Source of the DNA: Streptococcus pyogenes
Lineage (GTDB): Bacteria; Bacillota; Bacilli; Lactobacillales; Streptococcaceae
Direction of reading: 5' to 3'
DNA: 64,000 nt
Assembly (NCBI RefSeq): GCF_002055535.1
Contig: NZ_LN831034.1
Coordinates: forward strand, 1,674,001 to 1,738,000
How positions within the stretch are numbered: the first letter of the stretch is position 1; each line of letters begins with the position of its first letter. Positions 1 through 9,482 of the stretch are shown here, in pieces. Below the pieces are notes generated by a model. It did no database searches. It was not told where the DNA came from and saw only the letters and a program-made list of their open reading frames with translations. Made by a program: the position numbers and the translations under genes.

Positions 1-784
<784 letters not shown>

Positions 785-2482
785 TTAATTTTCAAACTGT
801 GCTTTTACAAAATCAAGAGCTCCTTGACCATCACGGGTCAATTTGATGTATTGAGCCCCTTCTGTTTTAGCTAATTTAATATCAAGTTTATCAGTTTCCA
901 CTTTCATATCTTCATAGTTAGAAGCTACTTGAGGTGCAAGGATAACAAGTTGATATTGTGGTAAAATCTCACGGTGAGCACCATAACTTCCTGCTGCTGC
1001 AGTGACAGGTGCACCATATTCTTTAGCTGCTTTATTCAAAGCATTTGCAAGCAAACCACTTGTACCACCACCGGCACAAAGAACGAGAACATTAGTTTGA
1101 TCAGTGATTTCTTTGGTTTCTTTAGCTGCTGATTTTTCAAGAATAGCATCAGCTTTTTTAGTATCAAAGTTTGCTGCTACTTTTTCTTTGAGGGCATCTG
1201 ATGAATTCGTACCTGCTGCTTCTTCAGCAAGAATTTGCTCATCATATACTTTCAAGAATGGGTAGTAGATGATCACATCAACGACAATTAACAAAGCTGC
1301 CAAAATGAATGCTAGAACTTGGAAGTTTGTACCAAGAATGAGACCTAATGGAGCTGGTGTAGTCCAAGGTAAGTTTGCAGTGAAACTGTTCATTCCAAGT
1401 GTGTCAATGAAGAATTTGAAAATCCATACGTTGACAATCGGTGCCAAGATAAATGGAATAAAGAAAATTGGGTTCAAAACAAGTGGAGCACCAAACAAAA
1501 TGGGTTCGTTAACACCAAAGAATGTTGGAACAACTGATGCACGTCCAATGGCTTTGTTACGTTTTGATTTTGTTAACCACATGAACATGAATGGAACGAC
1601 GAGAGTTGCACCAGTACCACCCATGGTAACGATGAACATTTGAGTCCCTGAAGTCAAAATCTTGTCAGCATGTTCACCAGCTTGAAGTAATTGAAGGTTG
1701 GTTTCAGCATTTGCGTAAGTAATCGCTGCAATGGCTGGTTCAACAATAGATGGTCCATGAATACCAACAAACCAGAAGAAAGCAAATGCACCGAAGATAA
1801 TAGTGATTCCAACATAACCATCTGCTGCTTGGAACAATGGTGCAAGAAGTTTACCAATTGACTCGGCAACGTTAACGCCTAAAGTAGTATGAACAATCAA
1901 TTCAATCACATAAAGAAGTACAACTGATAATGTAAATGGAATCAAATCTTTAAAAACTTGAGATATATTTGGTGGCACCTCTTCTGGCATGCGAATAGTA
2001 ACATTGTTTTTCACACAGGCTTTATAGACATTTACGGTAATAAAAGCTGCGATGAAGGCCGTTAACAAACCTTTTGTTCCCATAAATCCAGTTAAGAAAC
2101 CACCGTCTTTTGCTGGATTTGCTGCCATAAGTAAAAAACCTACAATAGCAGCAAGCATGGTTGAAATAAAGTTGATTTGGTTAGTGCTAGGCAATGAGCG
2201 GTTCATTGAATCGGTTAATGCTTTTGCAGTCGTACCAGCCACAAACAAACCTAAAATACCCATTGAGTAGTTGTATGGCGTCATCAAGAGATTCTCAATA
2301 TCCTTACTCCAATGGAAGCCCCATGCATTTGGAACATAGGCAATCAAGATAAAGATACTTGAAAACAAGATAACAGGCATACCAGCGATAAAACCATCAC
2401 GAATAGCGCGAAGATAGATGTTTCGAGAAATTTTCTCGAAGAAAGGTTTCCCTTTCTCAATCTGAGCAATTAATCCATTCAT
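785..2482 (-). CDS. lacE: lactose-specific PTS EIICB component
   Basis: Membrane permease that imports lactose and phosphorylates it to lactose-6-phosphate. The protein has 565 residues, the usual LacE length. The N-terminal two thirds is the hydrophobic EIIC domain (for example [15 protein letters not shown] and [16 protein letters not shown]). The C-terminal ~100 residues form the EIIB domain with the phosphorylated cysteine in [14 protein letters not shown]. Its ATG overlaps the lacF stop (TAATG), which implies translational coupling. It works with LacF (EIIA) and feeds LacG. Confidence 0.96.
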   Translation of the reverse strand: MNGLIAQIEKGKPFFEKISRNIYLRAIRDGFIAGMPVILFSSIFILIAYVPNAWGFHWSKDIENLLMTPYNYSMGILGLFVAGTTAKALTDSMNRSLPSTNQINFISTMLAAIVGFLLMAANPAKDGGFLTGFMGTKGLLTAFIAAFITVNVYKACVKNNVTIRMPEEVPPNISQVFKDLIPFTLSVVLLYVIELIVHTTLGVNVAESIGKLLAPLFQAADGYVGITIIFGAFAFFWFVGIHGPSIVEPAIAAITYANAETNLQLLQAGEHADKILTSGTQMFIVTMGGTGATLVVPFMFMWLTKSKRNKAIGRASVVPTFFGVNEPILFGAPLVLNPIFFIPFILAPIVNVWIFKFFIDTLGMNSFTANLPWTTPAPLGLILGTNFQVLAFILAALLIVVDVIIYYPFLKVYDEQILAEEAAGTNSSDALKEKVAANFDTKKADAILEKSAAKETKEITDQTNVLVLCAGGGTSGLLANALNKAAKEYGAPVTAAAGSYGAHREILPQYQLVILAPQVASNYEDMKVETDKLDIKLAKTEGAQYIKLTRDGQGALDFVKAQFEN

Positions 2483-2799
2483 TATTTTGCTCCTCTCTTA
2501 TAAAGTTCAATCATGTGTTTCATTAAATCTTGTAATAAAATGGTCGTCATTAAATGATCTTGACCATGCATTAAAGTGACACTATAAGCTAAGTCATCTC
2601 CAGCTGCTTCTTTTTGTAGTAGACTTGTCTGAGCATTGTGAGCATCATTCAAGCAGTCACTACCTGCAGCGATTAATTCTTCTGCTTTAGCATAATCTCC
2701 TTCTTGCGCTGCTTTAAGCGCTTCCAAAAATTTTGAACGGGCATCACCAGCATAGGCTACGATTTCAAAACCTAAAAGAGTAGTTTCTTCTCTATTCAT
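2482..2799 (-). CDS. lacF: lactose-specific PTS EIIA component
   Basis: Small cytoplasmic phosphocarrier (105 residues) of the PTS lactose/cellobiose EIIA family. It passes phosphate from HPr to the EIIB domain of LacE. The helical sequence carries the conserved [10 protein letters not shown] stretch, where the active histidine lies (HGQDH). It sits between lacD and lacE with an AGGAAAC ribosome site and overlaps lacE by one base. Length and context are typical for the family. Confidence 0.95.
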   Translation of the reverse strand: MNREETTLLGFEIVAYAGDARSKFLEALKAAQEGDYAKAEELIAAGSDCLNDAHNAQTSLLQKEAAGDDLAYSVTLMHGQDHLMTTILLQDLMKHMIELYKRGAK

Positions 2800-2822
2800 T
2801 GTAGTTTCCTCCGAAAATAATG

Positions 2823-3806
2823 TTACATTTTTTCAGTCCAAGGACTTGCAGTTTTATCTAGTACTTTGTTTAATTCGTCAATATTTTTAAAACCTTCTGT
2901 ACGCAACCATTCACGAGCTGCTTGTGGTCCTTCTTCGATATAGACTTTTACAGATCCTGCCCAGGTAGCACGTCCACATAAGACACCGTTGAATTTAGCA
3001 CCTGATTCTGCTGCAAACACCAAAGTATCTTGGAACAATTTGGCAGAAACACCAGCACTCAAATAAATGTATGGTAAATCAGTAGAAGCTTCTTGGTCAC
3101 GGAAAGCTTGAGCTGCTTCTTCTTTTGTAAAGAGAACCTCACCATCTGCAAAGCCTTCTACAAATTTCATATTTACTGGAACTTCAACTTTCAACACGTC
3201 AACTCCAAAGCGCTCTTTTGAGAAAACTTTCATTGCTTCGTTAACTTTATGAGCTTTAACTTTTGCAAACTCAGGGCTTGCATTGTCAGCAATTTTCTCA
3301 TCATAAGTTAGAATTTCTAAGTAGAATGGAATATCTTCTGCACGGCATTCAGAACCAATACGTTCAATGTAAGCTTTTTTCTGCTCGTTAACATCTTGAT
3401 CTCCATCAATATCATAGTAAAGAAGGAATTTAACTGCTTCTGCTCCAGCTTCTTTAATACGTTTTGCAGACCAAACATCTAAACAATCAGGTAAGCGACT
3501 AGTTGTTGTTGCATCGTATCCTGTTTTCTCATATGCCAACAACAAGCCTGCTTCTTCTGAACGAACACGACTTGCTGGCAAGCCATATTCAGGATCAAGT
3601 AGAATTGAGGATGCAAATGGTGTTAGTTCTTCAGAAACTAAACTTTTAAGCTCTTCAATTTGTTCTACTGTTGGCTCTTTTGTTTGATGTTGAGCCATCA
3701 TACGTTTGAGAGCTCCACGTTGGTCAAAAGCTAAGGCAGAAATAACACCATCTACACTTAGTTTTTCCATGCTTTTGCGTTTGTTTTCAGTTAAAGTAAT
3801 TGTCAT
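2823..3806 (-). CDS. lacD.2: tagatose-1,6-bisphosphate aldolase
   Basis: Cleaves tagatose-1,6-bisphosphate into dihydroxyacetone phosphate and glyceraldehyde-3-phosphate, the last step of the tagatose-6-phosphate pathway. The protein has 327 residues, the family length. It shows the family start ([21 protein letters not shown]), VKFLLYYD and LKVEVPVN, which contain the (beta/alpha)8 active-site lysines. S. pyogenes has two lacD copies. Linkage here to lacF, lacE and lacG identifies the metabolic lac.2 copy rather than the regulatory LacD.1 paralogue; that distinction comes from context. Confidence 0.95.
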   Translation of the reverse strand: MTITLTENKRKSMEKLSVDGVISALAFDQRGALKRMMAQHQTKEPTVEQIEELKSLVSEELTPFASSILLDPEYGLPASRVRSEEAGLLLAYEKTGYDATTTSRLPDCLDVWSAKRIKEAGAEAVKFLLYYDIDGDQDVNEQKKAYIERIGSECRAEDIPFYLEILTYDEKIADNASPEFAKVKAHKVNEAMKVFSKERFGVDVLKVEVPVNMKFVEGFADGEVLFTKEEAAQAFRDQEASTDLPYIYLSAGVSAKLFQDTLVFAAESGAKFNGVLCGRATWAGSVKVYIEEGPQAAREWLRTEGFKNIDELNKVLDKTASPWTEKM

Positions 3807-3809
3807 TTT

Positions 3810-4739
3810 TTATACCTCTTTGACTTTAATAGATTGATATAACTTATCGTAATTTGCCATGTTAACATGCCCAGTTGTTTTTTCTTGCGCATTTAACATC
3901 CCTAAGACATTTGCTTTTGTTAATAAAGCTCGATCATCTTCATCATTCGCTAAACCTGAAGCAATACCTGCCACTGTAGAATCCCCTGAACCTACAGCGC
4001 TTACAATTTTGATTTTAGGAATGTCAACGTTATAAAACGTATCCTTGTGCTTTGCAAATACACCATCAGCACCAAGAGAAACGATTATCCATTCAATTCC
4101 ATCAAATAGTTCATCTTGTAAGACTTCTTTTAAGGCATCAAAATCTTTTGTCATTTCTTTACCTAGAAGTTGAGAAAGTTCTTCAAGATTAGGTTTGATA
4201 ACTGTTGGTTTACTATCACCTTTTAGTACTGCTTCTAGAGCATTTCCAGAACAATCCAGAACCGTTTTCTTACCATTAAGATTGGCAATCTTGATTAACT
4301 TCTGATAGTAATCATCTGGCATACCAGCAGGCAAACTGCCTGAGAGCGTCACTACGTCAACATCATTCAGTAAATACTTAAAATGATGAGTAAATCCATC
4401 AATTTCATCTACACTTAACATCGGTCCTTTTTCTAAAATCTCCGTTTGATTACCTTCGTGTAAAATGGCTATACAAGTTCTAGTATCACCTGAAATTTTA
4501 TAGAAGCGACTTAAAATCGAATCAGGAAGATGATTAATGATAAAATCACCGCTTTCTCCACCTACACAACCTGTAGCTTTGACTGTCTCACCGAATTCAT
4601 TAAGAACTCGGGAAACATTCAAGCCTTTACCACCGGGTGTCTTTGTAACGTCTACAACTCGATTGACAGTATCGCATTTTAGCTCATCCAAAGGGTAGGA
4701 GACATCAATAGCTGGATTTAAAGTAACTGTTAAAATCAC
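3810..4739 (-). CDS. lacC.2: tagatose-6-phosphate kinase
   Basis: PfkB/ribokinase-family kinase (309 residues) that phosphorylates tagatose-6-phosphate to tagatose-1,6-bisphosphate using ATP. Seen motifs: [10 protein letters not shown] at the start, [11 protein letters not shown] (PfkB signature 1) near residue 37, and [18 protein letters not shown] (signature 2, catalytic Asp) near residue 250. It lies 3 bp upstream of lacD. LacC and LacD are often paired, and the tight spacing suggests coupled translation. Confidence 0.95.
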   Translation of the reverse strand: MILTVTLNPAIDVSYPLDELKCDTVNRVVDVTKTPGGKGLNVSRVLNEFGETVKATGCVGGESGDFIINHLPDSILSRFYKISGDTRTCIAILHEGNQTEILEKGPMLSVDEIDGFTHHFKYLLNDVDVVTLSGSLPAGMPDDYYQKLIKIANLNGKKTVLDCSGNALEAVLKGDSKPTVIKPNLEELSQLLGKEMTKDFDALKEVLQDELFDGIEWIIVSLGADGVFAKHKDTFYNVDIPKIKIVSAVGSGDSTVAGIASGLANDEDDRALLTKANVLGMLNAQEKTTGHVNMANYDKLYQSIKVKEV

Positions 4740-4786
4740 AATAGCTCCTTTTTCTATATATATCCCTATAGTAATTTATTCAAATA

Positions 4787-5302
4787 TTAGTCGTGATATT
4801 CACCACGGTCCCATTTTTCTAGGAATTCATCAAAGAAGTGTGGGTTGTTTTGATCTTGGCTAGCATGTTGCAAGCTATCCATTTTTTCAATCCATTTTTT
4901 ATTTTCTTCAGTTGGTTTGTATTCCGCGGCCAAGAAAGCATCGATAATATCATTCATCAATAAACCACCGATAATTTTTCCACCAAAACCAATAACGTTT
5001 GCGTTTAGCTCTTCTTTTGAGTAGATAGCAGATGTCATATCTCTAACGAGTGCTGAACGAATTCCAGGAACTTTGTTTACAGCATTTGTGATACCAACAC
5101 CAGTACCACAGATAACAACACCTAGTTCTGCTTCACCACTTGCTACTGCTTCACCAACTTTTTTACCAAAAATTGGATAGTGTGTGCGAACATTATCATA
5201 CGTACCACAATCAATAACTTTATGACCTTGTGATTTTAGGTAATCCACAACAGCGATTTTTTCATAAGTAACAATATGGTCACAACCTACAGCAATTTTC
5301 AT
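4787..5302 (-). CDS. lacB.2: galactose-6-phosphate isomerase subunit LacB
   Basis: The 171-residue subunit of the LacAB heteromer that converts galactose-6-phosphate to tagatose-6-phosphate. It belongs to the RpiB/LacA/LacB family, with [10 protein letters not shown] at the N-terminus, the glycine-rich [26 protein letters not shown], and a C-terminal extension longer than LacA. An AAGGAGAACAAAA ribosome site precedes the start. It is second in the operon after lacA. Confidence 0.95.
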
Positions 5303-5336
5303 TTTTGTTCTCCTTGTTTTAACCTATTTCAATCAA

Positions 5337-5765
5337 TTAGCACATTTTATTAAGCATGTCGACACGAACTTGATGACGTCCACCATCATATTTACCTTCG
5401 ACAAAGCCTTTGATAATGTTCTTTGCAATTCCTGGAGCACTAATTTCAGAACCAAGCGTGATGATTCGAGCATTGTTGTGTCCTCTTGTCATGTATGCTG
5501 AGCGCTCATCTGATACTTCAGCTGCCACCATTCCTTTGATTTTAGTAGCTACCATGAAAGAACCAACACCATATGCATCAATGACAATACCTAAGTTATC
5601 ATCGGATGCATTAACTTCTTTTACAACAGCTAAAGTTGTATCTACAAAGTCACGTACTTCGTTTTCACTAACATCAACGACTTCGTATTTACCTTCTTTA
5701 AGGTAATCTTTGATAACTTCTTTAAGTTCTTGACCTGCTTTGTCAGCACCGATAATAATTGCCAT
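5337..5765 (-). CDS. lacA.2: galactose-6-phosphate isomerase subunit LacA
   Basis: First gene of the lac.2 operon, 142 residues, RpiB/LacA/LacB family. Shows [16 protein letters not shown] at the start, [22 protein letters not shown] in the middle and [11 protein letters not shown] near the end, all typical of LacA. It pairs with LacB to form the isomerase active site. Control is by the promoter, operator and cre site in the 446-bp gap to the divergent lacR. Confidence 0.95.
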   Translation of the reverse strand: MAIIIGADKAGQELKEVIKDYLKEGKYEVVDVSENEVRDFVDTTLAVVKEVNASDDNLGIVIDAYGVGSFMVATKIKGMVAAEVSDERSAYMTRGHNNARIITLGSEISAPGIAKNIIKGFVEGKYDGGRHQVRVDMLNKMC

Positions 5766-5845
5766 TTTATTTCTCCTATGATTTAGAATAAGTAAATGTG
5801 GAAAACCTACGTAGATAGTTAATTAACGATTTGCAACATCTTTTG

Positions 5846-5860
5846 AAATAACGCTTTCAT
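5846..5860 (-). promoter_or_regulatory. cre site (CcpA operator) in the lacA leader
   Basis: On the minus strand ATGAAAGCGTTATTT matches the cre consensus WTGNAANCGNWNNCW with one mismatch. It lies just downstream of the lacA -10 box, where bound CcpA would block early elongation. Known biology: lac operons of firmicutes are subject to carbon catabolite repression. Confidence 0.65.
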
Positions 5861-5875
5861 TATTTCTATGACCTA

Positions 5876-5904
5876 ATCATACACCCACCAAACATAAAAG
5901 TCAA
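5876..5904 (-). promoter_or_regulatory. sigma-A promoter of the lac.2 operon
   Basis: Minus-strand -35 TTGACT (5899-5904) and -10 TATGAT (5876-5881) with an exact 17-bp spacer. It lies about 110 bp upstream of the lacA start. Confidence 0.75.
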
Positions 5905-5926
5905 CATTTTTTTGTTTTATTTTTAT

Positions 5927-5955
5927 AAAAAATAAACAAAATATGTTTATTTTTT
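5927..5955. promoter_or_regulatory. perfect 12-bp palindrome, candidate LacR operator
   Basis: AAAAAATAAACA and TGTTTATTTTTT form perfect inverted arms around 5 bases, 23 bp upstream of the lacA -35 box. The TGTTTA core is like operators described for DeoR-family LacR proteins. Assigning LacR as the binder is inference from position between lacA and lacR. Confidence 0.55.
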
Positions 5956-6066
5956 TCATTTTTACGTTATTATCCTAATGTTTCTTGTGTTTCTTTTTCA
6001 TTTCATAAATCCCTTTAACAGCCACTCGTAACCTATCATATATTACGAAACCCTTATCTCTATTTA

Positions 6067-6081
6067 TTGTAAACGTTTTAT
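6067..6081. promoter_or_regulatory. second cre-like site upstream of lacR
   Basis: TTGTAAACGTTTTAT matches the cre consensus except at one position. It sits 59 bp upstream of the lacR -35 box in the shared lacA-lacR region and could act on either gene. Confidence 0.55.
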
Positions 6082-6139
6082 TTAAAACATTTTCTATTTT
6101 GTTAATTTTTGTTTTTTCTAATGTTTATGTTTGTTTTGT

Positions 6140-6169
6140 TTGATTTTTTTATTGATATTATGTTATGAT
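6140..6169 (+). promoter_or_regulatory. candidate lacR promoter
   Basis: -35 TTGATT (6140-6145), 18-bp spacer, -10 TATGAT (6164-6169), 42 bp upstream of the lacR ATG, which has an AGGAG ribosome site. Confidence 0.6.
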
Positions 6170-6211
6170 ACCTTTAATAGTTATACCCTAAGACACTGAT
6201 AGGAGATAAGA

Positions 6212-6985
6212 ATGAAAAAGAAAGAGCGTCATGAAAAAATTCTCGATATCTTAAAAGTTGACGGTTTTATAAAAGTAAAAGATATTATCGATGAAATGAA
6301 CATCTCAGATATGACCGCTAGACGAGATCTCGATACATTGGCAGATAAAGGATTACTTATCAGGACCCATGGTGGTGCTCAATATTTGGATTATTCTTCA
6401 GCAAAGGACGAAGGTCACGAGAAAACACACACTGAAAAGAAGGTCTTACAGACTACCGAAAAAAAACAAATTGCACAAAGAGCTAAAAACATTATTAAAG
6501 ATGGCGAAACTGTCTTTATAGGTCCAGGGACAACATTAGAGCATCTAGCTGTCGAATTGAAAAATAGAAATATCAGAGTTATTACAAATAGCCTTCCTGT
6601 TTTTTTAATTTTGCACCCGAGCACTACTATTGATTTGATTTTAATTGGTGGTGAATGTCGTGAAATTACTGGTGCTTTTGTTGGTGCTATTGCCATTAAT
6701 AACCTAGAAACATTAACATTTTCAAAAGCTTTTGTCAGCGCAAACGCAGTTTACAATAATTCTATTGCGACGTACAGTGATCTCGAAGGAGAAGTTCAAA
6801 GGGTTGCATTGAATAATGCTGTTGAGAAAATCCTTCTAGTTGATAGTACCAAGTTTGAAAGTTATGACTTCTATAATTTTTACCAACTAGATCAAGTGGA
6901 CTTAATTGTGACTGATAAAAATGTGACAACTGATATCATAGAAAAGTACAAGAAATTCTCAAAAATCATAATCGCTGACAAGTAA
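6212..6985 (+). CDS. lacR.2: lactose phosphotransferase system repressor, DeoR family
   Basis: DNA-binding repressor of 257 residues transcribed away from the lac operon. The N-terminal ~57 residues are a DeoR winged helix (RHEKILDILKVDGFIKVKDI, then MTARRDLDTLADKGLLIRTHGGA). The remainder is the DeoR sugar-phosphate effector domain (GPGTTLEHLAVEL, ITNSLPVF, LIGGE, then the C-terminal VDSTKF motif). By family knowledge it releases its operators on binding tagatose-6-phosphate. AGGAGATAAG ribosome site. Confidence 0.92.
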   Translation: MKKKERHEKILDILKVDGFIKVKDIIDEMNISDMTARRDLDTLADKGLLIRTHGGAQYLDYSSAKDEGHEKTHTEKKVLQTTEKKQIAQRAKNIIKDGETVFIGPGTTLEHLAVELKNRNIRVITNSLPVFLILHPSTTIDLILIGGECREITGAFVGAIAINNLETLTFSKAFVSANAVYNNSIATYSDLEGEVQRVALNNAVEKILLVDSTKFESYDFYNFYQLDQVDLIVTDKNVTTDIIEKYKKFSKIIIADK

Positions 6986-7007
6986 AGGACCTACTCATAT
7001 TAAAAAG

Positions 7008-7067
7008 CACTTCAGGGTTTAGATATATCCCCTGTCAAGTAAACAGGGAGCATATCTGAAAGTAGTG
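7008..7067. repeat. 60-bp imperfect inverted repeat downstream of lacR
   Basis: CACT...AGTG, TCAG/CTGA, AGATAT/ATATCT and CCCTGT/ACAGGG nest around the loop CAAGTAA. There is no U-tract, so it is not a classic terminator. It may be a remnant of an insertion-sequence end or an mRNA 3'-end hairpin. The rest of 6986-7355 shows no convincing gene; a 63-codon frame at 7089-7280 has no ribosome site. Confidence 0.5.
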
Positions 7068-7271
7068 TTTGTGTTATAAAGAAGTTTCTTGCTAACTTAT
7101 TTTCTGTTTTTTTTCAGACTTATCAGTCTTGTACTGTTCCTTTTTCTGATGAATAACGTGGAAATAGGCAGACAGCTATATATTTCACCTCTAGAATGGT
7201 TGCCATTACTGTCATCAAGACATGCTTGTTCTTTATCGTATGGAGTAAAGCTTTCTTTTAGCCATCAACAT

Positions 7272-7317
7272 ACCTCTTAAGTAGATTTTGGTTCGTTACC
7301 ATGTCTACTTAAGAGGT
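7272..7317. repeat. perfect 14-bp inverted repeat next to the integrated element
   Basis: ACCTCTTAAGTAGA (7272-7285) and its exact complement (7304-7317) flank an 18-base loop with further TGG/CCA pairing. It lies 38 bp outside the left att-like repeat. Neither strand has a U-tract, so its role is unknown. Confidence 0.55.
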
Positions 7318-7355
7318 GTCTTCAAAGCGCTTTAAAACGTTGCTATAACAGTATA

Positions 7356-7408
7356 TTAACGTTTTGAGAATTGTGAAGCTTTACGAGCTTTTTTAAGACC
7401 TGGTTTTT
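7356..7408. repeat. att-like direct repeat, left copy (displaced rpsI 3' end)
   Basis: 53 bp identical at 52 positions to 9483-9535, the last codons and stop of rpsI; the one difference is T at 7392 versus C at 9519. A duplicated gene 3' end bounding an integrase gene is the hallmark of site-specific integration that leaves the target gene intact. Confidence 0.85.
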
Positions 7409-7588
7409 GGTTGATATTCTGATATACATAAAGATACTTATAAAATCAACCTATTCCTGGTTCAATCAATCAAAATCTATTAATTATATACAAATATCTT
7501 ATTCCCAACGGTATCAATAAGGTATCAAAAATAAGTTTCGGAGCTTATCAAATAATGAAAATCTGTCTCAATTACCGAGTCTTTTTTA

Positions 7589-7645
7589 TTGACTTTTTTG
7601 TATATATGATATAATTAAATAAGTTACATAAAGGGGTTACATAAA
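7589..7645 (+). promoter_or_regulatory. promoter and repeated operator of the relBE pair
   Basis: -35 TTGACT (7589-7594) and -10 TATAAT (7610-7615), with a short 15-bp spacer. Downstream, GTTACATAAA occurs twice in direct repeat (7623-7632 and 7636-7645), with the AAGGGG ribosome site at their junction. Repeats overlapping the translation start are typical places for antitoxin autoregulation; that role is inferred. Confidence 0.6.
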
Positions 7646-7933
7646 ATGACTACAGTAAAAAAAAACAGAGCGGTTACCTTTCAAGCTAATAAAGAATTGG
7701 TAAGCGAAGCAATGACAGTATTAAACAAAAAAAATTTAACCTTATCATCTGCTTTAAGATTATTCCTACAAAATGTCGTTGTCACAAACGAGGTTGACTT
7801 ATTGACGGAAGAGGAGTTAGAGAAAGAAAAACTTTTCAAGCAATTTCAAGCTGAAATCAACAAAAATATTGAGGATGTTCGTCAAGGGAAGTTTTATACC
7901 TCTGAGGAAGTGAGGGCTGAACTTGGACTATAA
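7646..7933 (+). CDS. relB: RelB/DinJ-family antitoxin
   Basis: A 95-residue protein with a ribbon-helix-helix N-terminus (RAVTFQANKELVSEAMTVLN, then LTLSSALRLFLQNVV), matching the RelB/DinJ antitoxin family. The charged C-terminal half (EEELEKEKLFKQFQAEINKN) would wrap the toxin. It overlaps the following toxin gene by 11 bp, the usual antitoxin-toxin coupling. It lies inside the integrated relic and is intact although the integrase is broken. Confidence 0.8.
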   Translation: MTTVKKNRAVTFQANKELVSEAMTVLNKKNLTLSSALRLFLQNVVVTNEVDLLTEEELEKEKLFKQFQAEINKNIEDVRQGKFYTSEEVRAELGL

Positions 7934-8258
7934 GAAATATCAGATTATCTATGCTCCTGATGTTTTAGAGAAGCTAAAAGAAATTCGTGATTATATTTCT
8001 CAAAACTATTCCTCAACATCAGGTCAGCGTAAAATGGAGCAAATCATTAGCGACATAGAAAAACTCGAGGTTTTCCCAGAAGTTGGTTTTGATGCCGATG
8101 AAAAATATGGTTCAAAAATCATCCATTATCACAGCACTAAAGGTTATACCTTAAGTAAAGATTATATTGTCCTATACCATATCGAGGGGGAAGAAAATAG
8201 GATCGTTATTGATTACTTGCTTCCTACTCAAAGCGACTATATAAAGTTATTCAAATAA
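7923..8258 (+). CDS. relE: RelE/ParE-superfamily toxin
   Basis: A 111-residue protein with the RelE/ParE fold pattern: YQIIYAPDVLEKLKEIRDYI at the N-terminus and a C-terminal beta-rich end (YIVLYHIEGEENRIVIDYLL). By family it is a ribosome-dependent mRNase or a gyrase poison; the sequence alone does not decide. The start is TTG at 7923, after a GAGGAAGTGAGGG stretch inside relB, so it depends on relB translation. The gene is full length and followed by a strong terminator. Confidence 0.78.
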   Translation: MDYKKYQIIYAPDVLEKLKEIRDYISQNYSSTSGQRKMEQIISDIEKLEVFPEVGFDADEKYGSKIIHYHSTKGYTLSKDYIVLYHIEGEENRIVIDYLLPTQSDYIKLFK

Positions 8259-8265
8259 CACGTTA

Positions 8266-8296
8266 AAAGCCTTAGCAGTCTTGCTAGGGCTTTTTT
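8266..8296 (+). terminator. terminator of the relBE operon
   Basis: AAAGCCTTAGCA pairs with TGCTAGGGCTTT (one G-U) around GTCT, followed by a T run. Confidence 0.85.
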
Positions 8297-8337
8297 GGTA
8301 GATTACCAATTAACTAGGAGCAAAATGAGTTCGGGCT

Positions 8338-9363
8338 GTTTAGTAGATATTCCACAAAGAAGCCAAAGACTACGAAGCTAGGCTAATCTACCTTAAGGCT
8401 TCAGGAAACTTGGAGGAGTTCACCAAGCCAACTCATAAAACTTATAGCGAGATATTCGAGAAATGGTATCAAGCCTATCAAGATACGGTAGAGCCAACCA
8501 CGGCTTCTCGTACTCTTGATCTGTTTCGACTTCACATTCTGCCAGTCATGGGAGAATTGCCCATTAACAAAACCTCCCCTTTAGACTGCTAGAACTTCAT
8601 CACCGATAAAGCAAAGACCTTTAAGAATATCAAGCAAATCAAGTCCTACACTGAAAAGGTCTTTGATTTTGCCATCAAGATGAAACTGCTCAAGCATAAC
8701 CCTATGGCTGAAATCATTATGCCAAAGCGGAAAAAGACACGAATAGAAAACTATTGGACGGTTCAAGAACTTCAGGAGTTTTTAGCCATAGTACTTCAGA
8801 AAGAGCCTTACAAGCACTACGCACTATTTCGGCTACTAGCTTATAGCGGCAGCTATGCGCTCTTAAATGGGCTAATATAGACACTAAGCGTCAATAAGAG
8901 CCTAGGACGATTAGACGGACAGGCAATCGAAAAAAGCACTAAAAATGATTTCTCAGTAAGAAAGATTAAGCTAGACAGCGAAACTATTTCTATTCTGCAA
9001 GAATGGAAAGCCATCAGCCAAAAAGAAAAGACACAACTAGCAGTTGCACCTCTTTCAATTAAGTCTGACTTTATATTTACATACTGTACTAGAGAAGGGA
9101 GTATTGAACCACTTCATGCAGACTATATTAACAATATCTTATCAAAGGTCATTAAGCAACATAGTCTTAAAAAAATAAGTCCTCACGGCTTCAGGCATAC
9201 CCATGCAACCCTGATGATTGAGATTGGAGTTGACCCAGTAAATACAGCCAAAAGGTTAGGACATGCTAGTAGTCAAATGACTCTTGATACATACAGTCAT
9301 GCTACTGCAGTCGGAGAAGACAAATCAATCAAACAATTTGCTAACTGTCTCAAAAATAACTAA
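8338..9363 (+). pseudogene. int: tyrosine integrase, degenerate
   Basis: Readable as a phage/ICE-type tyrosine recombinase in pieces. Segment 1 (8338-8589) encodes FHKEAKDYEARLIYLKASGN and a SAM-like core-binding domain (TYSEIFEKWYQAYQD). It ends at an in-frame TAG (8590-8592), after which the same frame continues to 8878 (LLAYSG, where the catalytic arginine region begins). A frameshift follows LLAYSG. The C-terminus is then open from about 8893 to 9363, with HGFRHTHATL, RLGH and the nucleophile tyrosine in LDTYSHA. The N-terminus lacks a usable in-frame start: two TAG codons lie just upstream. At least three lesions make it non-functional. Confidence 0.85.
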
Positions 9364-9421
9364 ATAAACGTATTAAACCAAGTCAAAAGTTTTCCGAAAC
9401 GGTATCAAAAGCAAAAAACGA

Positions 9422-9457
9422 CAAAAAAAGCACCTTGCAAGAGACTTGCAAAATGCT
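9422..9457 (-). terminator. terminator downstream of rpsI
   Basis: On the minus strand AGCA..TTGCAAG pairs with CTTGCAA..TGCT around a 3-base loop and is followed by a run of seven T. It lies inside the integrated element, so the element supplies the terminator of the rplM-rpsI operon. Confidence 0.75.
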
Positions 9458-9482
9458 TGTAATCGTTGATGTAAAGCTGTTC

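Noticed and set aside
1269..1643. Plus-strand frame opposite lacE, and many similar opposite-strand frames (for example 50517-51074 opposite relA)
   Set aside because: Shadows of well-supported genes; no ribosome sites or domain content.
7089..7280. 63-codon frame between lacR and the rpsI element
   Set aside because: No ribosome site, no recognisable family, and it ends inside the 14-bp inverted repeat.
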